Assembly (NCBI GenBank): GCA_003049465.1
Contig: PYSS01000163.1
Span: 1-64,000, forward strand
DNA from: Magnaporthiopsis rhizophila
Taxonomy: Eukaryota > Ascomycota > Sordariomycetes > Magnaporthales > Magnaporthaceae
Reading direction: 5' to 3'
DNA length: 64,000 nucleotides
Part shown: positions 63,197 through 64,000 of the stretch, piece after piece
How the letters are laid out: the number at the start of each line of letters is the position of its first letter
Position numbering within the stretch: the first letter of the stretch is position 1
Position numbers and translations under genes: made by a program
Notes under the pieces: model-generated
The model's input: the letters and a program-made list of their open reading frames with translations, nothing else
What the model was told of the DNA's origin: nothing
Database searches by the model: none

Positions 63197-64000
63197 TCAA
63201 CCGAATCGGATACCGGCACTGGGATCCCACGTCCCAGGTTTAGGACCCGGAGGCGGCTGCTGTTGTGCGGGCTCTGAAGCGTCGTTAGGGCTGGTCGGAT
63301 TCCCAAACTTTATCGCCATACCCTGTGACCACATCTGCTGCGAGGGGACCGGCCGGTGAGTGGGTGGCATATGCGATGACGGCGCTTCTTGCTGTGGCTG
63401 CGGTGACTGTTGTTGGGGCGGCGGTGGCTGCTGCTGCGTCGTATAAAACTGTTGAGGTGGCGGCGCGTTTTCTCGAAGCGAAAGAGACGAAAGAGTAGGC
63501 ATGGATATTTCACTGTGTAAAAGCATATTAGCGTCATACGTCGTGGCAGACAACCAGCCCAGGGAAAAAGGAAAGTAAAAAAAAGTAAATAAATAAAAAG
63601 GGGGAGAGCATGATAAAACGTACTCCTCGAGACTCCTTGCGTCCCTCCGCCGTTCGGCAACCCAAACGCGGCACTGATCCCTAAACTGACCCACAATTTT
63701 GCTGAGGTCGTTGTAGAACTTGCGTCCAACCTCGACGTTGCTGACAATCTCCTTGTACTTGTAGAAGGCGGCATCAAGCTTCTGCAGCGCCGCCTCGCGC
63801 TCGCGCCCACCGGACGAGGCGGCCGTGGCGCGTCTCTGCGCTTCGAACTCGCGGTTGACTCGGCCGACTTCGGCCAGCACTTTTTCCTGCTCGTCGGCCT
63901 CGCGCTCGACGAGGGCTAAGTCGTCCTCATACATGGAGTCGAGGCGACGCTCAAAGAAGTCGTCAAAGTGCGCGGCGGCAAGCTGTGTCCCGGGATAGGC
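63197..64000 (-). CDS. BRO1: BRO1, ESCRT-associated vacuolar sorting protein (C-terminal part, runs off window)
   Basis: Two minus-strand exons are inside the window, 63624-64000 (open at the right edge) and 63197-63512, separated by a 111-nt intron (GTACGT..CAG). The visible part is the end of the coiled V domain, VEREADEQEKVLAEVGRVN, then the conserved KYKEIVSNVEVGRKFYNDLSKIVGQFRD, and a Pro/Gln-rich tail (QPPPGPKPGTWDPSAGIRFG at the end). This is diagnostic of Bro1 rather than PalA/Rim20. Bro1 binds Snf7 on endosomes, recruits the deubiquitinase Doa4 and supports multivesicular body sorting. The N-terminal Bro1 domain lies beyond position 64000. Confidence 0.85.
   Translation of the reverse strand, partial: AYPGTQLAAAHFDDFFERRLDSMYEDDLALVEREADEQEKVLAEVGRVNREFEAQRRATAASSGGREREAALQKLDAAFYKYKEIVSNVEVGRKFYNDLSKIVGQFRDQCRVWVAERRRDARSLEEYVLSCSPPFYLFTFFYFPFSLGWLSATTYDANMLLHSEISMPTLSSLSLRENAPPPQQFYTTQQQPPPPQQQSPQPQQEAPSSHMPPTHRPVPSQQMWSQGMAIKFGNPTSPNDASEPAQQQPPPGPKPGTWDPSAGIRFG

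Overview
The window is nuclear DNA of a filamentous ascomycete, most likely a Sordariomycete. It has short 56-190 nt introns with GT...AG ends and CTAAC/CTGAC branch-like sites, GC-rich coding sequence with mostly C/G third positions, pyrimidine-rich leaders, and many typical fungal single-copy genes (NDC1, PEP12-type syntaxin, COX18, ALG11, TRM2, CRO1/SHE4, TFB4, ARP3, BRO1, DLT1). The exact genus cannot be fixed from the sequence alone. There is one assembly gap (27582-27667) between long poly(A) runs.

Layout. 1-6.8 kb: a PTH11/fungal-rhodopsin-like membrane protein and a strongly expressed-looking GPI-anchored secreted protein built of three Cys-bounded helical repeats. 7-11.6 kb: a gene-poor stretch with a decayed phosphotransferase and a small GRF-like zinc-finger gene. 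11.6-42.9 kb: the conserved core: DLT1, NDC1, syntaxin, COX18, ALG11, gamma-glutamyltranspeptidase, TRM2, gap, CRO1, TFB4, a Taspase-like threonine peptidase, ARP3, a zinc alcohol dehydrogenase and a Nudix hydrolase. 43-48.2 kb: accessory DNA with two CxxC proteins of unknown function and a small Kex2-processed secreted peptide precursor. 49-54.1 kb: histidine phosphatase, alkyltransferase-like protein, flotillin-like protein. 54.1-60.5 kb: accessory DNA with an inverted duplication and a cluster of three related secreted proteins (signal peptide, Thr/Pro-rich spacer, C-terminal six-cysteine module); one copy carries an in-frame stop codon. 61-64 kb: low-complexity purine DNA, a fungal protein of unknown function, and the 3' part of BRO1 running off the end.

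The core genes are unrelated housekeeping functions (nuclear pore, SNARE traffic, glycosylation, tRNA modification, actin nucleation, transcription/repair, ESCRT) and do not form a pathway. The accessory islands are the interesting part: four to five small secreted proteins with no family I recognise (the three-gene Cys-module cluster, the Kex2 peptide precursor, the three-repeat GPI protein) look like lineage-specific secretome, i.e. candidate effectors, signalling peptides or cell-wall proteins. All exon borders given here were deduced by reading splice sites and checking that reading frames join; none is backed by transcript data.
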